Below, in pieces: positions 30,301 to 38,202 of a DNA stretch of 64,000 nt (position 1 is the first letter of the stretch; each line of letters opens with the position of its first letter). The translations under genes were made by a program, and so were the position numbers. The stretch comes from Myxococcales bacterium (GTDB taxonomy: Bacteria; Myxococcota_A; Polyangia; Nannocystales; Nannocystaceae), in assembly GCA_020633295.1 (NCBI GenBank), contig JACKDW010000009.1, positions 62,001 through 126,000 on the forward strand, in the 5' to 3' direction. Under the pieces are notes generated by a model, which worked only from the letters and a program-made list of their open reading frames with translations, was not told where the DNA came from and made no database searches.

Positions 30301-32478
30301 CGGGAGCGAGCCTCGACGCGAAGACCGAGAGCGCGTCGCGCCCGCGGTCGTCGCGCGCCGGCGTCGAGATGGTACTCAGGACAGGTCGGAGACGGCCGAG
30401 GAGCCGCTGCCGCCGCTGCGCGCCGCGATCCAGCGGCTGCGCGCCGGGTGGGACGCCGCGGCCGAGGACGTGGTCTTGGAGTCCTGTCTGAGCGGCCTCG
30501 TCGATCCGCTCGAGGACCCCGCGATCCCGCCGGACGCCCGGGCCGCGCTCGCGACCCACGCGACCCGCTGGGGCGAGGCGCTCGCGCGGGCGGAGGAGCC
30601 GGCGCGGGCCGAGGCCGCGCTGGCGGTGCTCTGGTGGATCCGGGGCGCGCTCTCCCGGGATCATCGAGCCTGGCTCGGAGACCATGTTGAATCGCTGCTC
30701 GACCAGGCGGCGCGCGCCGGCGATGAGCCCGCGCGCGCGCGCGCGAGCCCGCGCGCTCGAGCCGTCGCGCTCACGCTCGACACGCGCGCGCCGATCGAGC
30801 TTCGCCTGGATCGCGTCGCGGCTGCGCGGCCTGCCGCGCGCGCCTGGTTCAGTGAGCCTGACCGCCTCGCGCTGCTGCGTCCGCTGCGGCGCGGTGATCA
30901 CCTGCGTCGATCCCGAGGAGGCCGTGGCCGCGCGGCGCGGACGCCCGACCCGGCGGGCTGATCGCGCGCGCGCTGCGGAGCGCGTTCGCGGCCGCCGGCG
31001 CCCACGGCCCGACCGCGCCTGAGGCCGACCGCGCGGCGCTGCGCGAGGCGCTGCAGCGCGACGACCCCAGGCGATCGCGGCGCTGCGCGAGCGCTGGACG
31101 GCCAGCTCGCGCGAGACGGTTCGGCTGCTGTGCGACCTGGCGCTGCGGGCCGACGTCGCCGCTCGCGGCGCGCTGCTCGACTGGCTCGAGGCGCTGCAGC
31201 CCATCGACGCGCGCCCGTGGACCGAGGTCGAGGCCGAGCGCGCGCGTCGGCGCGCGCGCTGCGCGCGAACGCGGCGCGCGAGCGGCCGCGCTCGGTGGTC
31301 CGCAGGCGCCAGCTGCTCGCGACGCTCTCCGACCCCGACGCGCCTGACAGCCGCCGCCGTCGCGCGGCCGCGACGCTGCTTGGGCCTGAGCCCGCGGGTC
31401 ATGACGCGGTGCTCGACGCGTGTCTCGAAGGCCATGTGAGCCTGAACGCGCTGGCCGTCGCGCCGCTGGTCGCCGCGCTCGCGCGTCGCCCGCGCAGCTC
31501 CTGGACGATCAGCCCGCGCTCGCCGGCGTCGCGCTCGCGAGGTGGCGCGCAGCGCCTGGCGACGCTCTACCGGCGCGTCGGCGCCAGCGCGCCGCGCTCG
31601 CGCACCACCTGCCGATCAATCTGGCTTTGGAGCGCGCCGATGAGGCGCGCGGCGCCTCGCTGGCCGACGTGATCCACCGCTACGACGCCGACCTCGTGCT
31701 CCAGCACGTCAGCGCGCGCGCTCGCGGGCGAGTGGGGCTGCTCGCGCTCGTGCGGGGACCCGCCCTGGAGGACCGCAGGCTCCGGCGCCTGCGCGAGCGG
31801 GCGCGCGCCGAGCGCGCCGACATCAGCGAGGTCTGCAGCTGCGGCCTGCGGTGATCCGAGCCGCGCGGGCGCTCGGCGAGGACGAGCGGCGGCTCGCCGA
31901 GCTGCGCGCGCGCCATCCGGACGCCGGCCGCCTCGCGCGCCTGGCAGCGACGACCCGGCGCGCGAGGAGCTGCTTCGCGATCGCGCGCGGCGAGCAGCCG
32001 GAGCGGCCTGACGACGCCGGGCCCACGGCCCTCGACGCGCGTCGCCGGGCGCTCTCGACGCTGACCGCTCGCGCCGGTCGTGCGGGCGCCCGCGATCCCG
32101 AGCTCGCGGCGCTGCTGCGCGCGCTCCTCGACGACCCGCAGCCGCGCTGCGCTGCACGCCCACCGCCTGCTGCGCGCGTGCGTCGAGCGAGCCGAGTACC
32201 TCGAGGCCTCGCGCGCGCTGCTCGTGGACCCGCTGGCCGACGTCCGGCGCTCGGCGATCCGGATCGTCAGCTTCGCGCGCCACGAGCCCGCGCTCCCGCA
32301 GCTGATCGAGCTGCTGCGCGATCGCAAGCCCACGGTCGCGCGCGAGGCCGCGGACGCGCTCCTGCGCTACGGCGAGGCGGCGCGGGGGCCCCTCGAGCGC
32401 GCGCGCCGACGCGCGCGGCCGGACGAGCGCGCCCCGCTCGCGGAGCTGATCGCGCGCCTCGACGACGCGAACGCGTGA
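27325..32478 (+). pseudogene. Large HEAT-repeat-type protein gene interrupted by many frame changes
   Basis: One coding signal of about 5.1 kb runs from MTSAPPPAAS at 27325 to the stop at 32478 but changes frame at least nine times (for example near 27985, 28330, 28720, 30015 and 30190, and several times between 30950 and 32150). Joined, the pieces form a helical-repeat protein of about 1,700 residues. Repeat segments include LAALASMGARWAAPAIAACLE, HPVMNIKKSAAEALARAGAPA and ALLVDPLADVRRSAIRIVSFA, all classic HEAT units. An acidic insertion of repeated EEDAEEDA lies at about 28860-28970. No catalytic domain is seen. Such proteins act as scaffolds. Whether it is dead or carries sequence errors cannot be told from the sequence. 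Confidence 0.7.
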
Positions 32479-32504
32479 GCGCGCCGCGGGTGTGGTGTTG
32501 TGGT

Positions 32505-32524
32505 ACATGTCTCATCAGACATGT
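32505..32524. promoter_or_regulatory. Dyad ACATGTCT-CATC-AGACATGT, candidate operator
   Basis: Two perfect 8-bp arms around a 4-bp centre, 36 bp before the GTG start of the following lipoprotein gene. The same dyad recurs at 61747, 47081 and 44672, each upstream of a gene. Confidence 0.75.
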
Positions 32525-32529
32525 TGAAC

Positions 32530-32545
32530 GGGCCCGCGCGGGCCC
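32530..32545. promoter_or_regulatory. 16-bp perfect palindrome in the leader of the lipoprotein gene
   Basis: GGGCCCGC followed directly by GCGGGCCC, six bases behind the dyad and 15 bp before the start codon. In RNA it could fold next to the ribosome site (GGGAGGGGG). Confidence 0.4.
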
Positions 32546-32560
32546 GCGGGAGGGGGACAC

Positions 32561-33838
32561 GTGGACTGGACTCATTGCACGAACTCGTCGCGGCGCGGCC
32601 TCGCGGTCGCGGTAACGCTCACGCTCACGCTCACGGCCTGCGGCGACAGCGACAGCGGCACCGAGAGCACGAACGCCTCGACACAGGCGACGACGGACAC
32701 GAGCGCCTCGAGCACGCAGTCAGGTGATCCGACCACCGACGGCGCGACCGACGGCACCACCGCAGGCCCGGTCACGACGAGCGCGAGCACGTCGATGACG
32801 ACGACGACCGATCCCGCGACCACCGACGCCAGCATGACGATGGCGGTGACGACCGACCCGGCGACGACGACCGACGACCCCACGACGGGCGGCGGCAACC
32901 AGGGCTGCCTGCAGGACGGGCACTACTTCCCCGACGGCTCCATCTGGTACGAGAACCACAAGGACGCGGCCGTGCACCCCGACTCGTCGGCGATCATCAG
33001 CTGGCTCGAGGACGCGGGCTGGGGCGCGGGCGACGAGTTCCGCATCGACTTCTCGATCGAGGTGCTCGACGCCGACGCGAACACGCCGAAGCTCGACTTC
33101 ATGGAGACCGGCGACTTCTACTCGCCCGACTGCGATCACGTGCCGATGCCGATCCCGGCCGGCGGCGCGATCGAGGGCGAGGACGGCTACGAGTGCCAGA
33201 ACGACGGCGACTGTCACCTGATCGTGCGCGACAGCGACTCGTGCGTGCTCTACGAGATGTGGCGCGCCAACTACGACGGCAACACCTTCTACGGCGGCTG
33301 CCTCGCGCTCTGGTTTATGGACCAGGTCTACGGCGACACCGGGCGCGGCGACGGCTGCACCAGCGCCGACGCGGCCGGCTTCCCGATCGCGCCGCTGCTG
33401 TTCTCGGCCGACGAGGTCGCGGCCGGCGAGATCGATCACGCGATCCGCTTCATCCTGCCGAACGCGAACATCCGGCACCTCGTCTACGTGCCCCCGTGCA
33501 CGCACAGCACCTTCCCGACGGGCGGGGGCGACGACGCGCCGCCCTACGGCGTGCACCTGCGCCTGCGACCCGACTACGACCTCAACGCGCTGCCCAACGA
33601 GGGCGCCAAGGTCGTCGCGCGGGCGCTGCAGGAGTACGGCATGTTCCTCGCCGACGGCGGCCAGATCGCGCTCACGGCCCAGAGCGACCGCTTCACGACG
33701 AACAAGTGGGCCGACAACCTCGGGCCGTTCGACCTCGTCGGCATCCGCCCCGCGGACTTCGAGGTCATCGATCACGGCGGCTACAAGACCTGGGACGGCG
33801 ACCTGTGCACGCGCGATCCCATCACCCAGCTGCCGTAG
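32561..33838 (+). CDS. Lipoprotein with Ser/Thr linker and conserved extracellular domain
   Basis: 425 residues from a GTG start with a strong upstream GGGAGGGGG site. The signal (RRGLAVAVTLTLTLTAC) ends in a lipobox. About 90 residues of Thr/Ser/Asp-rich linker follow, then a 300-residue globular domain. It contains conserved-looking segments: DDGxYECQNDGDCH-like Cys pairs, YDGNTFYGGCLALWFMDQ, the motif CTSADAAGFPIAPLLFSADE and IDHAIRF, which resemble a secreted domain of unknown function also seen in other soil bacteria. It is exported and membrane-anchored; function unknown. The ACATGTCT dyad lies 36 bp upstream. It ends in a stem-loop shared with the convergent DUF389 gene. Confidence 0.85.
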   Translation: MDWTHCTNSSRRGLAVAVTLTLTLTACGDSDSGTESTNASTQATTDTSASSTQSGDPTTDGATDGTTAGPVTTSASTSMTTTTDPATTDASMTMAVTTDPATTTDDPTTGGGNQGCLQDGHYFPDGSIWYENHKDAAVHPDSSAIISWLEDAGWGAGDEFRIDFSIEVLDADANTPKLDFMETGDFYSPDCDHVPMPIPAGGAIEGEDGYECQNDGDCHLIVRDSDSCVLYEMWRANYDGNTFYGGCLALWFMDQVYGDTGRGDGCTSADAAGFPIAPLLFSADEVAAGEIDHAIRFILPNANIRHLVYVPPCTHSTFPTGGGDDAPPYGVHLRLRPDYDLNALPNEGAKVVARALQEYGMFLADGGQIALTAQSDRFTTNKWADNLGPFDLVGIRPADFEVIDHGGYKTWDGDLCTRDPITQLP

Positions 33839-33866
33839 CGCGCGCCGACGCGGGCCTCGGCGCGCG
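33839..33866. terminator. 10-bp stem-loop between convergent genes
   Basis: CGCGCGCCGA (33839-33848) pairs perfectly with TCGGCGCGCG (33857-33866) around an 8-nt loop, directly behind the lipoprotein stop and 15 bp before the convergent DUF389 stop. Confidence 0.65.
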
Positions 33867-33880
33867 TGCCTCGGCGGGGC

Positions 33881-35779
33881 TCACTCCCACTGCGAGCTGG
33901 GCGCGAGCGTTTCGGTCGAAGGGTCCGTCGCCAGCGCGGCGGAGGAGTCGCGCGGCGCGGGCTCGCGCGGGGCGTCGCGGCTCTCGGTCGCGGACGACTC
34001 CCCGTCCTTCGTGGGCGCGCGAGGGTCCGCGTCGCGCGTCGGGCACGCGTCGGTCGTCAGCGTCACCGCCCAGCGCTTCCCCGCGGTGAGGATGACGTTG
34101 GGGCCCGGGCGCGCCGCGAGCATCGCGTCGGCGGCGAGCCCCCCCGGCTCGGGTCGCTCTTCGAAGCGCGGCGCCTCGACCGGCGGCGGGGCGCGCCGGC
34201 GCCTCTTCTTGCGGCCACGAGGCGGGGGAGGAGCGGGGGGCGGCTCGACGCGCACCCGCTCGACGATCGGGCCCAGCGTCACGCAGGCGCGCAGGCGCGC
34301 GCTGCTCCGCGCGGCCTCGAGGCTGTGCGCGAGGCGTGGGAGCCACGTGGTGACGTCGTCCCCGGCCTCCCACGTGCCTGTCTCAATCGCCAGGTCATGG
34401 ACGCTGACGGGGCTCTCGAGCGCCTCGGACAGCTTGTCGGCGAGGAGCGGCGCGGCCACGGGACCCAGCGGCGCGCCCGTGTGCGTCAGCTCCAGCGCGG
34501 CGCCGCCGTCGTGGAGCTCGAGCTTCCACGCGAGCAGCGTCCCCGCCGCCTCGGGCCAGCGCGCCTGAAACAGCCCGGTCACGCGCGACGCGATGTCAGG
34601 GAGGTCGGGCGCGGGCGGGGCCTCGACGGTCGGCGACGGCAGCGGCGTGGTGATCGAGTCGGCGACCTGCTGCAGCGAGGCGAAGTCAGGGACCGCGACG
34701 ACCTCGACCGACGGCACGACGCCCGCGATCGCGGCGGCCCTCGCCGTGAGCTCGTTCTCGAGCGTGCGCGCGCGGTCGGGCGCGCCCATCATCACGAGCC
34801 GAATCACGACCTTGCGCTGCTCGACCGTGAAGTTCGTGCGGACGAAACGCCCCTGCGGCGCGAACTCAGCCAGCAGCGCCGTGATCTCGCTCCGCACCTG
34901 CACCTGCCACGCGACCTCCTCCAGCGCGGCGCGGAGCGGGACGTAGACGGTGATGATCAGGAGCGCGGGCATCAGGAAGCGCAGCACCGAGCCCGAACGC
35001 GAGCCGAAGAACGCGCGGATCTTGGTGGCGGCCTGGGCGATCGGCCCGGTGTCCAGGACCTCCTCGTCCTCGTGACGCTGGACGTCGACCATCGTGAAGC
35101 CGAGCGCCACGAACAGCACCACCGAGATGAACAGGATCGCGCAGAGGTTGGCCGTGAACAGCAGCAGCGCGCCGCCGAAGACCGCGCGCTGCCCGATCCC
35201 GAGCCCGAAGCCCGAGACGCACAGCGGGGGGACGAGCGCGATCCCGATCGCGGTCCCGGCCGCCGCGGCCGCCGTGTCGGAGTGCAGCCTCGCGGTCGTG
35301 AAGGCGGCCGCGAGCGCGCAGAAGCCCGCGATCATCAGGTCGAGCGCCGTCGGCGAGGTCCTCATCGCGATCTCGGGCGTGACCTCCTGGAACGGCAGCA
35401 TGATCGTCAGGAGCGCCGCCATCAGGATCACGCCGACGATGCTCCCCGAGACGCGCAGGAGGGAGCGCAGCGTGAGGAAGGGAGAGCCGATCGCGAGCCC
35501 CATCCCGAGCCCGACGATCGGGCCCATGAGCGGCGAGATCAGCATCGCGCCGATGACCACGCCGGTGCTGTTGAGCACGAGCGCGATCGTGGCGATCCCC
35601 ATCGACAGGAACAGCTCGACCCAGTAGCTCACCGCGTCCGAGCGATGCCGCTTGAGCATCTTCCCGACGATCTCCTCGCGGTCGCGACGGCTGACGCCGA
35701 CGTGGCGGGCCAGCTTGTTCTGGAGCCGCCGGGTCCACTGCCGGTCGATGGCGTCGGGGGTGGGGTTCGGAGCGGACAT
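33881..35779 (-). CDS. DUF389 (TIGR00341-type) integral membrane protein
   Basis: 632 residues. The first 60 are cytoplasmic. About six to seven membrane helices follow between residues 55 and 290; the first two hold the family signature VVIGAMLISPLMGPIVGLGMGL and later GIALVPPLCVSGFGLGIG. Family members are conserved but of unknown function. The C-terminal 320 residues form a soluble region (RTNFTVEQRKVVIRLVMMG) and then a Pro/Arg-rich segment with a second small domain, longer than in most members. ATG at 35779. Convergent with the lipoprotein gene; upstream is a 273-bp gap with the CBS gene on the other strand. Confidence 0.9.
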   Translation of the reverse strand: MSAPNPTPDAIDRQWTRRLQNKLARHVGVSRRDREEIVGKMLKRHRSDAVSYWVELFLSMGIATIALVLNSTGVVIGAMLISPLMGPIVGLGMGLAIGSPFLTLRSLLRVSGSIVGVILMAALLTIMLPFQEVTPEIAMRTSPTALDLMIAGFCALAAAFTTARLHSDTAAAAAGTAIGIALVPPLCVSGFGLGIGQRAVFGGALLLFTANLCAILFISVVLFVALGFTMVDVQRHEDEEVLDTGPIAQAATKIRAFFGSRSGSVLRFLMPALLIITVYVPLRAALEEVAWQVQVRSEITALLAEFAPQGRFVRTNFTVEQRKVVIRLVMMGAPDRARTLENELTARAAAIAGVVPSVEVVAVPDFASLQQVADSITTPLPSPTVEAPPAPDLPDIASRVTGLFQARWPEAAGTLLAWKLELHDGGAALELTHTGAPLGPVAAPLLADKLSEALESPVSVHDLAIETGTWEAGDDVTTWLPRLAHSLEAARSSARLRACVTLGPIVERVRVEPPPAPPPPRGRKKRRRRAPPPVEAPRFEERPEPGGLAADAMLAARPGPNVILTAGKRWAVTLTTDACPTRDADPRAPTKDGESSATESRDAPREPAPRDSSAALATDPSTETLAPSSQWE

Positions 35780-36052
35780 GGCCTCACGGTGCGAGTCGGG
35801 CCCGCGCGTCGGCGGCGAGCGCTGCTGTGCGCGGAGAGCTTATACGTCCTGGCCGCGACCGCGCGTCGCTCGGGCGCCCTGTTGGATCACGGCCCGGGGC
35901 AAAACGGTGCAGTCGGGGAGCCGACGGTTCTCGCACCCTTTTCGCGCTGGGGCGGCTCCAAGGGCCAGGCGCGACGCGCCCGCGCCGCTCGTCGGCGCGC
36001 TTGAACGCCTTCGTGCGCGTGTGCCAAGCTCGCGCGTGAGAGGAGCCGCGTC

Positions 36053-36493
36053 ATGAACGTTGGACACATCTGTACACCCGAGGTCGTCGTCGCCAGCGAG
36101 ACGGAGACGGTCGTTGAGGTCGCTCGCCGGATGCGAGCCCAGCGGGTCGGCGACGTGGTGGTCGTGTCAGCAGCGGACGAGCGCGTGCCCGTCGGCATCG
36201 CCACCGACCGTGACATCGTCGTCAAGGTCGTCGCCGACGCGCCCGCGGAGCTGCTCGAGCGTCGTGTCGGCGAGATCATGACGCGCGGGCTGGTGACGAT
36301 CCGCGAGGACGAGGACGTCTTCCGGGCGATCCACGCGATGCGGAGCGAGGGGGTGGGGCGGATCCCCGTGGTGAACGCGGCCGGTCACCTCGTCGGGATC
36401 TTCAGTCACGACGACGCGCTCGCGTACCTGGCGGGGGAGATGTCTCAGCTCGCCAAGCTCGCGGAGCGCCGTCAGACACGCGTCGGCTCGTGA
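36053..36493 (+). CDS. Tandem CBS-domain protein
   Basis: 146 residues with two CBS motifs and little else: VGHICTPEVVVASETETVVEVARRMRA up to VGIATDRDIVVKVV, and VGEIMTRGLVTIREDEDVFRAIHAMRS up to VGIFSHDDAL. Such short stand-alone CBS pairs bind adenosine compounds and are common in stress or redox regulation. The ATG at 36053 follows GAGAGGAGCC. It is unlike the CBS protein at 15.8 kb in sequence beyond the fold. A patatin/cPLA2-like gene follows 63 bp downstream and may be cotranscribed. Confidence 0.9.
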   Translation: MNVGHICTPEVVVASETETVVEVARRMRAQRVGDVVVVSAADERVPVGIATDRDIVVKVVADAPAELLERRVGEIMTRGLVTIREDEDVFRAIHAMRSEGVGRIPVVNAAGHLVGIFSHDDALAYLAGEMSQLAKLAERRQTRVGS

Positions 36494-36556
36494 CGCGCGC
36501 GCGCGCGCGCCGTCGCGCTCCTCGCGTGGCGCCGCGGGGTGTGAAACCATCGCGCG

Positions 36557-38149
36557 ATGGGTGAGCCCTACGTCGTGACCGCGCGCGCGACCCTGACCGG
36601 CGACGGTCTGAGCGTCGCGCGCTTCACCGAACAGGCCGCGGCGACGGGCGTCGGCGTCGCGTTCTCCGGCGGCGGGACCCGGGCGGCCGTCACCGCGATG
36701 GGCGTGCTGCGGGCGCTCGAGCACCTCGGCTACCTGCCGCAGATCCGCGCGATCTCGGCGGTCTCGGGCGGGGCCTGGTTCTCGGTGCCGTTCACCTACC
36801 TGCCGCCTTCGCACGACGAGCGCGTGTTCCTCGGGACCCACCTCAGCGATCCCGGCGCGCTGCGCTGGCGGCGAGGCGACGCGCCGGAGGCGATCGACAG
36901 CGTGACGCCGGGCAGCTTCCTCGAGGCCGCGTCGTGCTTCGAGCTCGGCGCGCGCGGGCTGCTCAAGGGCATGCAGGAAGATCGCCTCGCGGGCGTGCCC
37001 AGCGATCGCGTGTGGACGCGGCGCGTCTCGGAGGCGCTGCTGCGCCGCTACGGGCTGTGCGAGTACGACGACGCCCACGCGGCGGCCGACTTCTTCGCCG
37101 CCGACGCCCAGGCCGCGGCGGCGATCCAGCGCGAGAGCCCGGCGCTCGCCGGGCGCACCTGCCACGTCGTGCGGACCAGCGACGCGATGCCGCGCCCGTT
37201 CTTGATCGTCAACGGGGCGCTGCGCGTGCGCGCCGAGGGCGGTGAGGAGGTGCTCGCGCCGGTGCAATTCACCCCGAGCTTCTCCGGGGTGATGGGCGCG
37301 GGGATCGGCACGCTCGACGGGCGCGAGGTCGGCGGCGGCGGCGTGTCGAGCTACGCCTTCGACGGCGAGTGGATCGCCGGGGCGCCGGGCGCAATGCAGA
37401 TCCGCCAGCGCGCGCCCATGTCCCTCTGCGACATCCTCGGGGTCACCTCGGTCTACTACGCCGATCTGCTCGGCGACCACGACTTCCACCTGCTCAGCCC
37501 CACGTACACCTACGCGTCGCCGCTGTGGACGCCGCCCGCGGGCGCCCGCGGCGTCTACGTCGACGGCGGATCGGTCGAGAGCACCGGCGTCGCCAACCTG
37601 CTCTCGTACGGCGACATCGATCGCGTGATCGCGGTCGTCAGCTCGCCGGCGGCGCTCGAGCGGCGCGGCGACGACATCGTCGTCGAGCGCCAGGTCGGCT
37701 CGCTGTTCGGGATCCGCGAGTGGAACCAAAAGCACGGCGGCTACGCGCGCTACGACGCGCCGGGCGAGGGCAACCCCGACTACGCCCACAACCAGGTGTT
37801 CGCCGCCGACGACGGCGAGTTCCTGGCGCTGACGCGCGCGATGGGGGCGCGCGAGGCCGCGGGCGAGCCGATCGTCGTCGAGCAGACGCTGCGCGTGGTC
37901 GACAACCCGAAGTACGCCGTCACCGGGGGACGACGCGTGCGCGTGCTCTGGCTGCTGCTGAGCCCGGCCGCGCGCTGGCGCGCGGCGCTGCACCCCGCGG
38001 TCAGCCTGCGGATCCCGCCGAGCTTCCCGAACATCCCCACCGCGATCACGCGGCCGCCCCGGGGGCACGTGCACGCGCTCGCGCAGTTCGCCGGCTGGGC
38101 CATGGAGCAGCGCGCCGACGCGCTCGCGCGGCTGTTCGCTGCGGGCTGA
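36557..38149 (+). CDS. Patatin/cytosolic-phospholipase-A2-like acyl hydrolase
   Basis: 530 residues. The oxyanion loop SGGGTRA (37-43) and the nucleophile elbow SAVSGGAW with Ser70 match the cPLA2 catalytic core. The dyad Asp is probably in YVDGGSVESTGVANLL near residue 337. The protein should hydrolyse acyl esters of phospholipids. No signal peptide is seen, so it is cytosolic unless exported by another route. Unlike ordinary bacterial patatins (about 300 residues), it is long and has the spacing of eukaryotic-like cPLA2 domains with a large insertion between nucleophile and Asp. The stop is followed by a complex stem-loop shared with the convergent gene. Confidence 0.85.
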   Translation: MGEPYVVTARATLTGDGLSVARFTEQAAATGVGVAFSGGGTRAAVTAMGVLRALEHLGYLPQIRAISAVSGGAWFSVPFTYLPPSHDERVFLGTHLSDPGALRWRRGDAPEAIDSVTPGSFLEAASCFELGARGLLKGMQEDRLAGVPSDRVWTRRVSEALLRRYGLCEYDDAHAAADFFAADAQAAAAIQRESPALAGRTCHVVRTSDAMPRPFLIVNGALRVRAEGGEEVLAPVQFTPSFSGVMGAGIGTLDGREVGGGGVSSYAFDGEWIAGAPGAMQIRQRAPMSLCDILGVTSVYYADLLGDHDFHLLSPTYTYASPLWTPPAGARGVYVDGGSVESTGVANLLSYGDIDRVIAVVSSPAALERRGDDIVVERQVGSLFGIREWNQKHGGYARYDAPGEGNPDYAHNQVFAADDGEFLALTRAMGAREAAGEPIVVEQTLRVVDNPKYAVTGGRRVRVLWLLLSPAARWRAALHPAVSLRIPPSFPNIPTAITRPPRGHVHALAQFAGWAMEQRADALARLFAAG

Positions 38150-38151
38150 CG

Positions 38152-38197
38152 CGCCGCGCGACAGGACATGTCGTGTACGACGTGTGATCGCGCGCCG
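38152..38197. terminator. Compound stem-loop between convergent genes, containing an ACATGTC half-site
   Basis: Outer stem GCGCGA (38156-38161) with TCGCGC (38188-38193), and inner stem ACATGTCG (38166-38173) with CGACGTGT (38178-38185) around a TGTA loop with one G-T pair. It lies between the lipase stop (38149) and the stop of the convergent gene (38203). It probably ends both transcripts. Confidence 0.55.
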
Positions 38198-38202
38198 CGG
38201 GC

